NCBI RefSeq assembly: GCF_026626335.1
Contig: NZ_JAPNTZ010000007.1
Coordinates: 372,001-436,000, forward strand
Reading direction: 5' to 3'
DNA from: Paractinoplanes pyxinae
GTDB taxonomy: Bacteria > Actinomycetota > Actinomycetes > Mycobacteriales > Micromonosporaceae
Length of the DNA: 64,000 bases
In this document: positions 8,236 to 16,578 of the stretch, one piece after another
Numbering within the stretch: the first letter of the stretch is position 1
Layout: every line of letters begins with the position of its first letter
Notes under the pieces: model-generated
What the model was told of the DNA's origin: nothing
Seen by the model: the letters and a program-made list of their open reading frames with translations, nothing else
The model's database searches: none
Program-made: the position numbers and the translations under genes

Positions 8236-9486
8236 TTACTGCTCCGCGCTCTTCAGCGGTGACTTGGTGGCCAGCGGGCCGCCGGCCGGGACGAAGCAGG
8301 TGCCGTTGGCGACCCGCTCGTCGTGCAGGACGTGAGCCCGGCCCAGCAACGCCATCAGCTCGTCCTCGGCCCGGATGCGGGCCCGGTATTTCTCGGGCAG
8401 GCTCTTGAGCCGCGCCTCTTCGACCAGCAGACGGTGGAAGATCTCGTCGCAGTAGGCCGGGTCGGTCTCGATGTCGAGGAACTCGTTGGCGTGGCGGCGG
8501 GCCGCGGCCACGTACGTCTGGGCCCGGCCCTTTGGACTGAGCAGCGACGCCACCACGGTGATGATGAGGATGCCGATGATCAGGGAGAGCGACAGCGCCG
8601 TGGAGATCTCGACCACGTGGATCGGCTCGCCGTCGTTGATGAACGGCACGTTGTTCTCGTGCATGGCGTGCAGGATCAGCTTCACGCCGATCAGGGCCAG
8701 GATCGCGGCCAGACCGTACGAGAGGTAGACCAGCCGGTCGAGCAGCCCGTCGATCAGGAAGTAGAGCTGGCGCAGGCCGAGCAGCGAGAACGCGGTCGCC
8801 GTGAAGACCAGGTAGACGTTCTGGGTGAGGCCGAAGATGGCCGGGATCGAGTCGAGCGCGAACAGGATGTCGGTGCCGCCGATGGCCACCATGACCAGCA
8901 GCATCGGCGTGAGCACGCGCTTGCCGTCCTGCACGGTGAACAGCTTGTCGCCGTCGTACTCGTCCGAGGTGCGCAGCACCCGCCGGGCGATCTTGATGAC
9001 GAAGTTGTCCGGCGCCTCGTCGTCGTTGCGCTGCTCGCGCAGCAGGTTGCCGGCGGTGATCAGCAGAATGAGCCCGAACAGGTAGAACACCCAGGCGAAC
9101 GAGTTGATCAGCGCCGAGCCGAGGAAGATGAAGCCCGTACGGGCCAGCAGCGACACGACGATGCCGACGAGCAGCACCTTCTGCTGATCGGCCCGCGGCA
9201 CCTTGAAGCTCGAGAAGAGCAGCAGGAAGACGAAGAGGTTGTCGACCGAGAGCGCCTTCTCGGTGACGTAGCCGGCGAAGTACTCGGCCCCCATGTCGCT
9301 GCCGCCGAAGATCCACACGCCGACCCCGAACAGCACGGCGATCGACACGTAGACCACCGTCCACCGGGTGGCCTCACCCAGCGACGGGATGTGCGCCTTG
9401 CGCACGTGGAAGAAGAAGTCGTACAGCAGCAGACCGATGATGCCGAGAACGGTCAGCAGCCACACCACACCCGACACTTCCTGCAT
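8236..9486 (-). CDS. TerC family integral membrane protein
   Basis: 416 residues with about seven to nine membrane segments. Family marks include FAGYVTEKALSVDNLFVF near residue 75 and the second acidic membrane motif IGGTDILFALDSIPAIFG near residue 215. TerC/Alx proteins are linked to tellurite resistance and, in E. coli and Bacillus, to manganese efflux and metallation of exported proteins. After the last membrane segment (about residue 320) there is a cytoplasmic tail of nearly 90 residues, longer than minimal TerC. The start ATG shares one base with the stop of the upstream pentapeptide gene, so the two are translationally coupled. Confidence 0.92.
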   Translation of the reverse strand: MQEVSGVVWLLTVLGIIGLLLYDFFFHVRKAHIPSLGEATRWTVVYVSIAVLFGVGVWIFGGSDMGAEYFAGYVTEKALSVDNLFVFLLLFSSFKVPRADQQKVLLVGIVVSLLARTGFIFLGSALINSFAWVFYLFGLILLITAGNLLREQRNDDEAPDNFVIKIARRVLRTSDEYDGDKLFTVQDGKRVLTPMLLVMVAIGGTDILFALDSIPAIFGLTQNVYLVFTATAFSLLGLRQLYFLIDGLLDRLVYLSYGLAAILALIGVKLILHAMHENNVPFINDGEPIHVVEISTALSLSLIIGILIITVVASLLSPKGRAQTYVAAARRHANEFLDIETDPAYCDEIFHRLLVEEARLKSLPEKYRARIRAEDELMALLGRAHVLHDERVANGTCFVPAGGPLATKSPLKSAEQ

Positions 9487-10256
9487 CAGGTCATCCTAGG
9501 GCCGGAGTGTTTCTGGTTGCTTGACGTGAGTGCTGCTCTTCGTTGCGAATCGGTGAGGAAGAGCACTCCGGTCAGGTCGGCGCCGCGCAGATCCGTTCCC
9601 CGCAGGTCGGCCCCCGTGAAATCGGCCCGGCGAAGATCGGCGTCCCGCAGGTCGGCTCCGATCAGCAGCGCGCCGCGGAAGCTCGCCCCGCGCAGGTCGG
9701 CCCCGCGCATCTTGCGCCCGATCAACTGAGCGCCGCGGTGGTCCTTCCGGTTCCGGATCGAGGCCCGGGCGAGCTCGCTGGCCTTCTGCAGCAGCGGGTT
9801 GACGCGGCCGCGGAGCGCGTCGAGGTCCAGTGTTTCCAGGTTCGCCGGCGAGCCGGCGGCGAGGTGGTCGGTCCGGGCGAGCGCGTCCCGCAGTTTCCCG
9901 TGTACGGGTCGAGCCTCGTCAATCTTCAGTGCTTCGGTGATCAGCCACATCAGCTCGTGCAGCTGGCGCATGATCGGCAACAGGGTCAGCATCTGCGGCT
10001 TCTCGTGCCAGTCCCGGCCGCCGAACGTCTCCTGGGTGAGGCGTTGCCCGGCGCCGAAGCAGTCGAACACGACGCACCCGTGGAAGCCGCTCGCGTCCAG
10101 GCGCTCGTGGATCGTGCAGAGGTGGCCGCCGAGGTTGCGGCAGGGCGTGCCGGCCGGCTTGTCGATGGCAAAGTCCGACGACTTGGCGAACGCGGGGGCC
10201 ACGCAGCAGAGGGCGGCGCAGCGCGAGCAGTCGGCGTGGAGTTTCCGTTCAGGCAT
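9486..10256 (-). CDS. Cys-rich protein with C-terminal pentapeptide repeats
   Basis: About 256 residues. The N-terminal part carries several cysteines (DCSRCAALCCVAP, PCRNLGGHLC, GCVVFDCFG), a pattern that could bind zinc or an iron-sulphur cluster. From about residue 180 there is a run of A(D/N)LxX pentapeptides (GADLRGASFRGALLIGADLR and onwards), forming a short right-handed beta helix. The gene ends in TGATG, coupling it to terC. ATG 10256 is preceded by GGTGGGG but at very short distance; GTG codons at 10262 or 10265 are alternatives. The molecular role is unknown; linkage suggests a metal-related function with TerC, which is inference. Confidence 0.8.
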   Translation of the reverse strand: MPERKLHADCSRCAALCCVAPAFAKSSDFAIDKPAGTPCRNLGGHLCTIHERLDASGFHGCVVFDCFGAGQRLTQETFGGRDWHEKPQMLTLLPIMRQLHELMWLITEALKIDEARPVHGKLRDALARTDHLAAGSPANLETLDLDALRGRVNPLLQKASELARASIRNRKDHRGAQLIGRKMRGADLRGASFRGALLIGADLRDADLRRADFTGADLRGTDLRGADLTGVLFLTDSQRRAALTSSNQKHSGPRMT

Positions 10257-10573
10257 CCCCACCACTGTCTCAGACGGTTGTCGTTCTCTTTTCAGGCGCG
10301 GCCGCTATTACCTTTGTCACTCCTCAAAGCCACCATTACGGACACTTGACCAGATTGGTCGCACCAATCTTTTCATTTTGCGTAGCGGGGAAATCACTCA
10401 ACGCCACAACGGCTTCCCGCAGGGACTTGAGAAGGGAAAATTCGTCAGTGCAAATCGGCCGAACGGTGCCGGAAGCCCTCACCGGAAAGCTTCTTCATCG
10501 ATGCCCTGACGGTTGTCCGTAATTGTCCTGGCGGGCCATCCCACCAAGGTCACTCATCACTACACTGCTGCGA
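10257..10573. promoter_or_regulatory. Divergent intergenic region with an AGATTGGT palindrome
   Basis: This 317-bp gap separates divergent genes and is less GC-rich than its surroundings. The notable element is AGATTGGT (10352-10359), a 3-bp spacer, then ACCAATCT (10363-10370), followed by TTTCATTTT. It could be an operator serving both directions or, read rightward, a terminator/attenuator in the leader of the downstream secreted-protein gene. No coding potential seen. Confidence 0.4.
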
Positions 10574-11728
10574 ATGATCTCCAGGCTCGTGACTAAGGGC
10601 GTCGTCATCGGGGTCGCGGCGACCTTTGCCATCGCCGCCCCCGCTTCGGCTGCCGCCAAACCCACCCTCAAAGGTCCGGAAGAGGTTGTGGGCTACAGCC
10701 AGTTCGAAATGACCGGCACCGCCGACCCGAACACGACGGTCGAACTGTGGGAAACCGCCATCAGCATCAACGAGATGAAGCCGGCGGACGACTGGGAGGG
10801 TGGTAGCGGCACCGTCAAGGCGACCGCCGACGCTTCCGGCAAGTTCACCATCAAGCGCTGGCTCGACACCGGCTTCTTCTTCGAGGTTCACCAGGGCGAC
10901 CAGGTCTCGACGAAGATCACCGTCTACAGCCGGCTCAAGGTGAACTTCTGGGTCACCAACGCGAGCACGACCACGCCCGGCAGCCTGACCTTCAACGGTG
11001 ACGCCCTCCCGGCGCAGCCCGGCCTGGATGTGACCATCCAGCGCAAGAGCGGCAGCTCCTGGGTGACCGTGACGACGGCCAAGACCGCGGGCGACACCGC
11101 CGACTTCAGCAAGGCCGTGACCGGCCAGCCCGGCGGCAACCAGACCTACCGGGCCGTCTTCGACGGCGACTCGAGCAACGGCGTGCGGGGCACCACCTCG
11201 GGCGAGGTGACCGTCTGGACGCCGGGTGGCACCACGACCACCCCGCCCACGACGACCCCGCCGACCACCAAGCCGCCGACGACTCCGCCGACGACGAAGC
11301 CGCCGACAACCCCGACCAAGCCGCCGACGACCACGCCGCCGCCGGCGACCGGCCCGGCCATCGCGTTCACGCACATCCAGTACGACCCGCCGGGCACGGA
11401 CTCGGGCAGCAACGGCAGCCTGCTCAACGAGTACTTCAAGATCACGAACATGACGAAGAAGGCCATCAACATCAACGGCTGGACCGTCCGTGACGGCAAG
11501 GGCATCGTCTACCGGTTCCCGAACATCAACATGAACGTCGGCCAGTCGTACCTGGTGCGCACCGGCAAGGGCGTCGACAACGGCTCGTTCCGGCACTGGG
11601 GCCGCGCCGGCAAGGCGGGCTACGTCTGGGACAACCTGGGCGACATCGCCTACCTGCGCAACCCGGCCGGCGGCAACGTCGACATCTGCAAGTGGACCAA
11701 GCTGGGCCCCGGCTACACCAAGTGCTGA
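10574..11728 (+). CDS. Secreted lamin-tail-domain protein with Thr/Pro linker
   Basis: 384 residues from ATG 10574. Residues 1-28 are a Sec signal peptide (LVTKGVVIGVAATFAIAAPASA). Residues ~30-215 resemble two bacterial Ig-like beta domains (GTADPNTTVELWE and TFNGDALPAQPGLDVTIQRK). Then comes a linker of about 40 residues made almost entirely of Thr, Pro and Lys. The C-terminal ~110 residues form a lamin-tail domain: ITNMTKKAININGWTVRDG, YRFPNINMNVGQSYLVRTGKG and WDNLGDIAYLRNPAG. Such domains occur in secreted actinobacterial proteins and may aid wall or DNA binding. A terminator follows. The export and architecture are clear; the function is not. Confidence 0.82.
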   Translation: MISRLVTKGVVIGVAATFAIAAPASAAAKPTLKGPEEVVGYSQFEMTGTADPNTTVELWETAISINEMKPADDWEGGSGTVKATADASGKFTIKRWLDTGFFFEVHQGDQVSTKITVYSRLKVNFWVTNASTTTPGSLTFNGDALPAQPGLDVTIQRKSGSSWVTVTTAKTAGDTADFSKAVTGQPGGNQTYRAVFDGDSSNGVRGTTSGEVTVWTPGGTTTTPPTTTPPTTKPPTTPPTTKPPTTPTKPPTTTPPPATGPAIAFTHIQYDPPGTDSGSNGSLLNEYFKITNMTKKAININGWTVRDGKGIVYRFPNINMNVGQSYLVRTGKGVDNGSFRHWGRAGKAGYVWDNLGDIAYLRNPAGGNVDICKWTKLGPGYTKC

Positions 11729-11747
11729 CCGGCTCACATTCGCACTG

Positions 11748-11783
11748 AAGCCCGGCCTTCCCGTCACGGGGAGGCCGGGCTTT
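11748..11783. terminator. Hairpin terminator
   Basis: AAGCCCGGCCT (11748-11758) pairs with AGGCCGGGCTT (11772-11782) through a loop that itself contains a short CCC/GGG stem, then TTTCCT. It lies between the convergent lamin-tail gene and the TetR gene and could serve both. Confidence 0.7.
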
Positions 11784-11784
11784 C

Positions 11785-12348
11785 CTATGTCCCGGTGACG
11801 CCGGCGGCATCCAGCAGCACCTCGGCCATACGTACGGCCTGGCCGTTCACCCCGTCGCCGTGCATCACGCCCCAGGCGCTCGCACCGTCGAATGTCATCG
11901 TCAACTGCTGCGCCAGCTGGGCCGGATCGGCCGCGCCGCCCGCGGCGGCCTCGCGACGGAAGAACTCGGTCAGCTCGTCCTTGAAGTGGCGGGCCACCGC
12001 CCGCGCCGGGTGCTCGGCCGACTTGATCTCGACCGAGGTGGCCATGAACGGGCAGCCGTAGAAGTCCGGCTCGACGGCGACCTCTTCGACCACCCGGAAG
12101 ACGTGCAGGATCCGCTCGCGCGGCGTCCCTTCATCGTTGCCGGGAAGCAGCGTGGCGCTGTAGCCGGGCGCGATGCGTTCGAGGCTCGCGGCGAGCACTT
12201 CTTCTTTGCTGCCGAAGAGCTGGTACATCGAGCGCTTCGAAACGCCCGCCGCCTTGGTCAGCGCCTCGACGCCGACGTTGACGCCCTCGCGGTAGAAGAG
12301 GTCGGCCGCCGCGTCCAGCAGCCGGTCACGCGTGTCAGTCACGCTCAC
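11785..12348 (-). CDS. TetR/AcrR family transcriptional regulator
   Basis: 187 residues. The N-terminal helix-turn-helix is typical: RDRLLDAAADLFYREGV, VEALTKAAGVSKRSMYQLFGSKEEVL. The C-terminal ligand domain includes DFYGCPFMATSVEI, seen in a TetR subgroup that often controls a neighbouring oxidoreductase. The gene is divergent from the SDR gene, and three copies of one palindrome lie in the 109-bp gap, giving a strong case that this protein represses itself and the SDR gene. The inducer is unknown. Confidence 0.9.
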   Translation of the reverse strand: MSVTDTRDRLLDAAADLFYREGVNVGVEALTKAAGVSKRSMYQLFGSKEEVLAASLERIAPGYSATLLPGNDEGTPRERILHVFRVVEEVAVEPDFYGCPFMATSVEIKSAEHPARAVARHFKDELTEFFRREAAAGGAADPAQLAQQLTMTFDGASAWGVMHGDGVNGQAVRMAEVLLDAAGVTGT

Positions 12349-12365
12349 CAGACTACTCCGTCTGA

Positions 12366-12379
12366 AAACTGATCGGTTT
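12366..12379. promoter_or_regulatory. TetR operator, site 1 (one mismatch)
   Basis: AAACTGATCGGTTT differs from sites 2 and 3 by a single base. It lies 17 bp upstream of the tetR start and probably mediates autorepression. Its centre is 40 bp from the centre of site 2. Confidence 0.75.
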
Positions 12380-12405
12380 CTCGCGTCACATTGCTTGCCG
12401 CCCGG

Positions 12406-12419
12406 AAACCGATCGGTTT
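12406..12419. promoter_or_regulatory. TetR operator, site 2
   Basis: AAACCGATCGGTTT, a perfect 14-bp palindrome. It lies midway between the divergent genes, probably over the SDR promoter. Its centre is 25 bp from that of site 3. Confidence 0.8.
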
Positions 12420-12430
12420 AGCGTCGTTGG

Positions 12431-12444
12431 AAACCGATCGGTTT
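12431..12444. promoter_or_regulatory. TetR operator, site 3, abutting the SDR ribosome binding site
   Basis: Identical to site 2 (AAACCGATCGGTTT). It ends one base before the AAGGAG ribosome binding site (12446-12451) of the SDR gene, so a bound repressor would block transcription close to or beyond the start site. Confidence 0.8.
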
Positions 12445-12457
12445 CAAGGAGCGCAGC

Positions 12458-13159
12458 ATGACAGCCATCAAAGACTCGGTCGTTCTGGTCACCGGCGGCA
12501 GCCGCGGCATCGGGAAGGCGCTGGTCGACGAACTCTTCCGGCGCGGGGCGGCCAAGGTGTACGCCACCGCCCGTGATCCCCGGACGGTCACGCACCCGGA
12601 CGCCGTACCGCTGAAGCTCGAGGTCACCGACGAGGCCTCCGTAGCCGAGGTGGCCGCGCGAGCGTCCGACGTCACCATCCTGATCAACAACGCCGGCGCC
12701 TCGGCCGGTGCCTCGTACCTGGAATCGCCCCTCGACGACGTGCGGCGGGACCTCGACACGAACTTCTACGGCCCGCTGCTGGTGACCCGCGCCTTCGTGC
12801 CGGTGATCGAGCGCAACGGCGGCGGCCACCTGCTCAACGTGCACTCCGCCCTGTCCTGGCTGGCCGACGGCGGCCCGTACAGCGCCTCGAAGGCCGCCCT
12901 CTGGTCGCAGACTAACTCTCTGCGACTGCAACTTGCCCCGCGCGGCATCGTCGTCACCGGCCTGCACGTCGCGTACGTCGACACCGACATGACGGCCAAG
13001 ATCGATGCCCCCAAGTCGGACGCGACCGACGTGGCCGCGGCCGCCCTCGAAGGCATCGAGACCAATGCCTTCGAGGTGCTGGCCGACGACGTCACGCGCG
13101 GGGTGAAGTCGGCCCTGTCGGGCGACATCACCCTGCTGTATCCGCAGCTAGCGGCCTGA
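12458..13159 (+). CDS. Short-chain dehydrogenase/reductase (SDR)
   Basis: 233 residues, a classical SDR. The cofactor motif TGGSRGIG starts at residue 13, NNAGAS follows near residue 77, and the catalytic Ser-Tyr-Lys set is HSALSW...YSASK around residues 128-147. TARDP after the second strand suggests NADP(H) preference. The substrate is unknown. AAGGAG precedes the ATG by 6 bp. Expression is probably controlled by the divergent TetR through three palindromic operators. The 3' end overlaps the convergent subtilase gene by 12 bp. Confidence 0.92.
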   Translation: MTAIKDSVVLVTGGSRGIGKALVDELFRRGAAKVYATARDPRTVTHPDAVPLKLEVTDEASVAEVAARASDVTILINNAGASAGASYLESPLDDVRRDLDTNFYGPLLVTRAFVPVIERNGGGHLLNVHSALSWLADGGPYSASKAALWSQTNSLRLQLAPRGIVVTGLHVAYVDTDMTAKIDAPKSDATDVAAAALEGIETNAFEVLADDVTRGVKSALSGDITLLYPQLAA

Positions 13160-16100
13160 AGGCACCGACGAGCCGGCGTACGCGTGCAGGATCGTCTGAT
13201 CGATGCCGCTGCCGCCGTCGCCCGTGGCGGTCACGCGCAACGACAGGAAACCGTCCGCCGGCGGCTTCGGCAGCACGGCCCGGAAGCCGTCGTCCGACCG
13301 GCGCACCGTGGCCTGCTGCCAGCTCGCCCCGTCGTCCACCGAGGTCCGTACGGTGAAAGCAGTGACCCGCTGTGGCCGGAGCTCACGCGACTGACGCACC
13401 GTGAAATAGGCCGCCCCACCGGTCGCGTGATTGAACCGGTCGAGTGCCAGGTCGTAGTCGACCGCCAGCAACGGCAACGGCACACTGCCCACCCCGGCCG
13501 GACCGGCCGACCGGAACGTCCACGACGTGCTCGTCCTCGTCGAGATCGTCTGGATGCGGCTCATGTCCACATCGAACTGCAGCCGGTAGCCGGCGGCTTC
13601 GCGCGGCACGGTGAAGTCGGCCCGCGAAGCCGCCTTCGTCCCCACCAGTTGGCCGTTGCGATAGAGCGACAGCTGCCGCGTGAACAGCACCGATCCACCG
13701 GCCAGGCAGTCGGTGCGGTCGTGCGACTCGGTCTGGGTGGTCAGGTCGAAGTGCAGGTTGCCCGACGTCCGCGTGGGTGGGGTCGCACAGGCGTAGGCAG
13801 CGCCGGCCGGGTTGTCGTACCAGTCGGCGTGCACCGGCTGGCGGCCCCACTGCTTCACGGTGCGGCTTCCCGGCGCGTACGACCGAAGCCCTTCCTGCCC
13901 CATCTGGCTGAACTGGCCCTCGTCCTGCCACAGGAAACCGGGTGACACATAGTCGGTGCGCACGGCCGGCAGTTGCGCGGAGTAACTGTGGGACAGCCAC
14001 TCCCCCTGCGGTGTGTAGCCGTAGCGCCGCATCGCCGGGATCACCTCGTACGGGAAGGTCATGACGTTGCTGTGCTGTTCGATCTTCCCGAGCTTGGCGT
14101 GTTCGGCCCGCGTGACCCGATAGTTCTCGCCGGCCGCCATGCCGTCGGGGTGAGCCCGGATCAGGTCGTAGTGGTACGGGCTCGGCTGCTCGGCCGGCGA
14201 CACCAGGCTGTACGCGGTGTAGACGCGCATGGTTCCGGCCGACGGCCTGGTGATCGGCGCGACCGAGAGGCGTACGGGATCGACGCCGTAGACCGAGAGC
14301 TGCTGACTCCAGGCCAGCCCGGTCGCCGCGGTGCGGTAGGTCGAGAGCCACATCTCGTCGGCGCGTGTCGCTACACCATCCACAGTGGCGTTCAAGGGCT
14401 TGGCCCGGGCCGGGTCGCCGTTGATTTGCAGGTCCTTCCGCACGGTGATCTCGTCGTTGATGACGGTGACGCGCTGGCTCTCGTAGTCGGCCGGGTTGCT
14501 GAAGTAGAGCGTCTGCAGCGCGTACCGGCCGGCCGGCAGATCGGCGAAGGTCAGGTCGTCGCCGGGGTCGCCGCTGGTCGCACGGGCGGCGATGGCCGGG
14601 TCGTCCTCGTTGATCAGGTTGGCCGCCACGAACGACGACCCGCCCTCGTACGCGTCGGGCATCGGCTTCGTCGCGATCGTCAGCGTGTGGCGCGGCGCCG
14701 GGATCTCGAAGGTGACCGGTGTGCGGCTGACCAATTCCCCTTTTTCTGTACGAGCGGTGACGACGGCCGCGAAGTAGCCGGTGCGCCCGCGCAGGGCCGA
14801 CCGGTCGATCCGTACGGTCGTCCCCGCCGTCCCGTTCCGGGGAACACGGACCGTGGCTGCATTCAACACAGCACCGCGATCCGCCACGTCGAGCCGCAGC
14901 GTGGTGGCGTCGGCGGCCGACCACTGCAGGGTCGCGGTGGTCCCGGTCGTGCCGAGAGCGACGACAGGCTGGCGACTGACGACATTCCCCAAGGCCCGTA
15001 CGGCGTTGATCCGTCCCGCTCCAGCGGTGTAGACGCCGGCGCCCGGCACCGGATCGGTCGCGCCGATCACGGCCGCCTTGAGCCGCGCCGCCGGCCAGTC
15101 CGGGTGACGCTGCTTGACCAGCGCCACCTCACCGGCGACGTGCGGGGTCGCCATCGAGGTGCCCGAGAGGCTGACGTAGTTCGCGTCGATCGGGGCGCCC
15201 AGCGTGGTGCCCTCGGCCCGCCCGGCCACGATGTCGACGCCCGGCGCGGTCACCTCGGGCTTGGCCGTGTGCGCGCCGGTCAGCGGGCCCCGGCTGGAGA
15301 ACTCGGCGATGCGATCCTTCGAGTCGACGGCGCCGACCGTGAGCGCGGACGCGGCGTTGCCGGGCGAGGCCACCGTGGCCGGCCCGGGGCCGTCGTTGCC
15401 CGCCGCCACCACGAAGAGCGCGCCGGTCGACGCGCTCAACTCGTTCAGGGCTTGGGTGAGCGGGCCGTCCTCGCCCGCGGTCGAGTCGCCCAGGCTCATG
15501 CTGACCACGTCGGCCCGGGCCGCGGCCCACTCCATGCCCGCGATGACCTGCGAGTCGGAGCCGCCGCCGAAGTCGTCCAGCACCTTGCCGACCAGCAGTT
15601 CCGCGTCCGGGGCGACGCCGCGCCGGGTGCCGCCGGAGGCCGCGCCGGAGCCGGCCACGGTGGTCGCCACATGCGTGCCGTGTCCGTTGTGGTCGGTCGC
15701 GTCGCCGCCGTCGGTGATGAAGTCGGCCTTCTCGGCGACCCGGCCGGCCAGGTCGGGGTGGGTGAAGTCGGCCCCGGTGTCGAGCACCGCGACCCGGACG
15801 CCCCGGCCGGTGAAGCCCGACTCCCAGGCCTCCGGCGCGGAGATCTGGGTGAGATTGGTGTCGAGCCGGCCGCTGCCACGAAGAGGCGTGGCCCGTACGC
15901 GGTGATCGAGCCAGATCTTCTCGGCCGCCCCGGTCGTCTTGCGGGCGGCGGTGTCCTGCTTCTTGGGCAGGCGGACGGCCACCGCGCCGAGGCTGGGCAG
16001 CGCCTTACCGGCGATCCTGGCGCCGCCCGACGGCCGCATGATCACCGGCAGGTCGGGCGAGCGGGCGTCGTCGTACCCGTTGGCGATCAACGTCGTGACG

Positions 16101-16402
16101 TCGAACAGGTCCTCGTCGTAGAGCGTGCCGATCTGCCCCGCGACCGAGGACGGGATGACGTGGACGTGGCCGTCGGGGTCGCAGCGGCGCAGGATCGCGC
16201 CGCTGGTGGCGGCGGGCCGCACCCGGACGCCGCCGCAATTCGGCACGCCCGGGTTGACGGTGACGACATCGCCGGTGAGCAGGGTGACGGTGTAGGAGGT
16301 GGTGCCGATGGCGGCCGTCGGCGCGGCGTGGCCCGGGGTGGCGGGAACGGCGGTCAGGGCGGCTACGAGCAGGCCTGCGGCTAGCAGGCGGTGGGTCCTC
16401 AC
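13148..16402 (-). CDS. Secreted S8 family (subtilisin-like) serine peptidase
   Basis: About 1084 residues from GTG 16402, which is followed at once by a Sec signal peptide (HRLLAAGLLVAALTAVPATP...GHA). The S8 domain shows the whole triad: Asp in VAVLDTGADFTHPDL (near residue 210), His in DHNGHGTHVATTVAGSG (near 240), oxyanion Asn in VVAAGNDGPG and Ser in LSGTSMATPHVAGEV (near 410). The remaining ~600 residues are beta-rich, with no catalytic motif I recognise, and are typical of large exported Streptomyces-type subtilases. An in-frame start at 16456 would bury the signal peptide and was not used. The gene is monocistronic and convergent with SDR. Confidence 0.9.
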   Translation of the reverse strand: MRTHRLLAAGLLVAALTAVPATPGHAAPTAAIGTTSYTVTLLTGDVVTVNPGVPNCGGVRVRPAATSGAILRRCDPDGHVHVIPSSVAGQIGTLYDEDLFDVTTLIANGYDDARSPDLPVIMRPSGGARIAGKALPSLGAVAVRLPKKQDTAARKTTGAAEKIWLDHRVRATPLRGSGRLDTNLTQISAPEAWESGFTGRGVRVAVLDTGADFTHPDLAGRVAEKADFITDGGDATDHNGHGTHVATTVAGSGAASGGTRRGVAPDAELLVGKVLDDFGGGSDSQVIAGMEWAAARADVVSMSLGDSTAGEDGPLTQALNELSASTGALFVVAAGNDGPGPATVASPGNAASALTVGAVDSKDRIAEFSSRGPLTGAHTAKPEVTAPGVDIVAGRAEGTTLGAPIDANYVSLSGTSMATPHVAGEVALVKQRHPDWPAARLKAAVIGATDPVPGAGVYTAGAGRINAVRALGNVVSRQPVVALGTTGTTATLQWSAADATTLRLDVADRGAVLNAATVRVPRNGTAGTTVRIDRSALRGRTGYFAAVVTARTEKGELVSRTPVTFEIPAPRHTLTIATKPMPDAYEGGSSFVAANLINEDDPAIAARATSGDPGDDLTFADLPAGRYALQTLYFSNPADYESQRVTVINDEITVRKDLQINGDPARAKPLNATVDGVATRADEMWLSTYRTAATGLAWSQQLSVYGVDPVRLSVAPITRPSAGTMRVYTAYSLVSPAEQPSPYHYDLIRAHPDGMAAGENYRVTRAEHAKLGKIEQHSNVMTFPYEVIPAMRRYGYTPQGEWLSHSYSAQLPAVRTDYVSPGFLWQDEGQFSQMGQEGLRSYAPGSRTVKQWGRQPVHADWYDNPAGAAYACATPPTRTSGNLHFDLTTQTESHDRTDCLAGGSVLFTRQLSLYRNGQLVGTKAASRADFTVPREAAGYRLQFDVDMSRIQTISTRTSTSWTFRSAGPAGVGSVPLPLLAVDYDLALDRFNHATGGAAYFTVRQSRELRPQRVTAFTVRTSVDDGASWQQATVRRSDDGFRAVLPKPPADGFLSLRVTATGDGGSGIDQTILHAYAGSSVPSGR

Positions 16403-16527
16403 GGGCAAGGGAGGCTCCTCGATGGATCTCCGCGCGGGTTGCGCGTCGGTGCGCAAGATCGTGCAACGCCGTTGCCCGAAGATCCATCGTCACCTTGTAT
16501 TAATTAATGGAAAAGTAACGATCTCGG

Positions 16528-16549
16528 GTTTCCGGCCTTCGCCGGAAAC
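16528..16549. promoter_or_regulatory. Perfect hairpin in the leader of the STM4015-4011 cluster
   Basis: GTTTCCGGC (16528-16536), CTTC loop, GCCGGAAAC (16541-16549): a 9-bp perfect stem 30 bp before the first gene of the cluster. Just upstream, TATTAATTAATG (16499-16509) is a rare AT-rich patch likely to hold the promoters of this cluster and the divergent subtilase. The hairpin may be an operator or an RNA element. Confidence 0.45.
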
Positions 16550-16578
16550 TGTCGGAGGGCGTTGTTAGGGTCTCGCCC

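Noticed and set aside
13973-16384. 803-codon plus-strand frame opposite the subtilase
   Set aside because: Composition is that of an antisense shadow (His/Arg/Gly/Val repeats), and the subtilase triad lies on the other strand.
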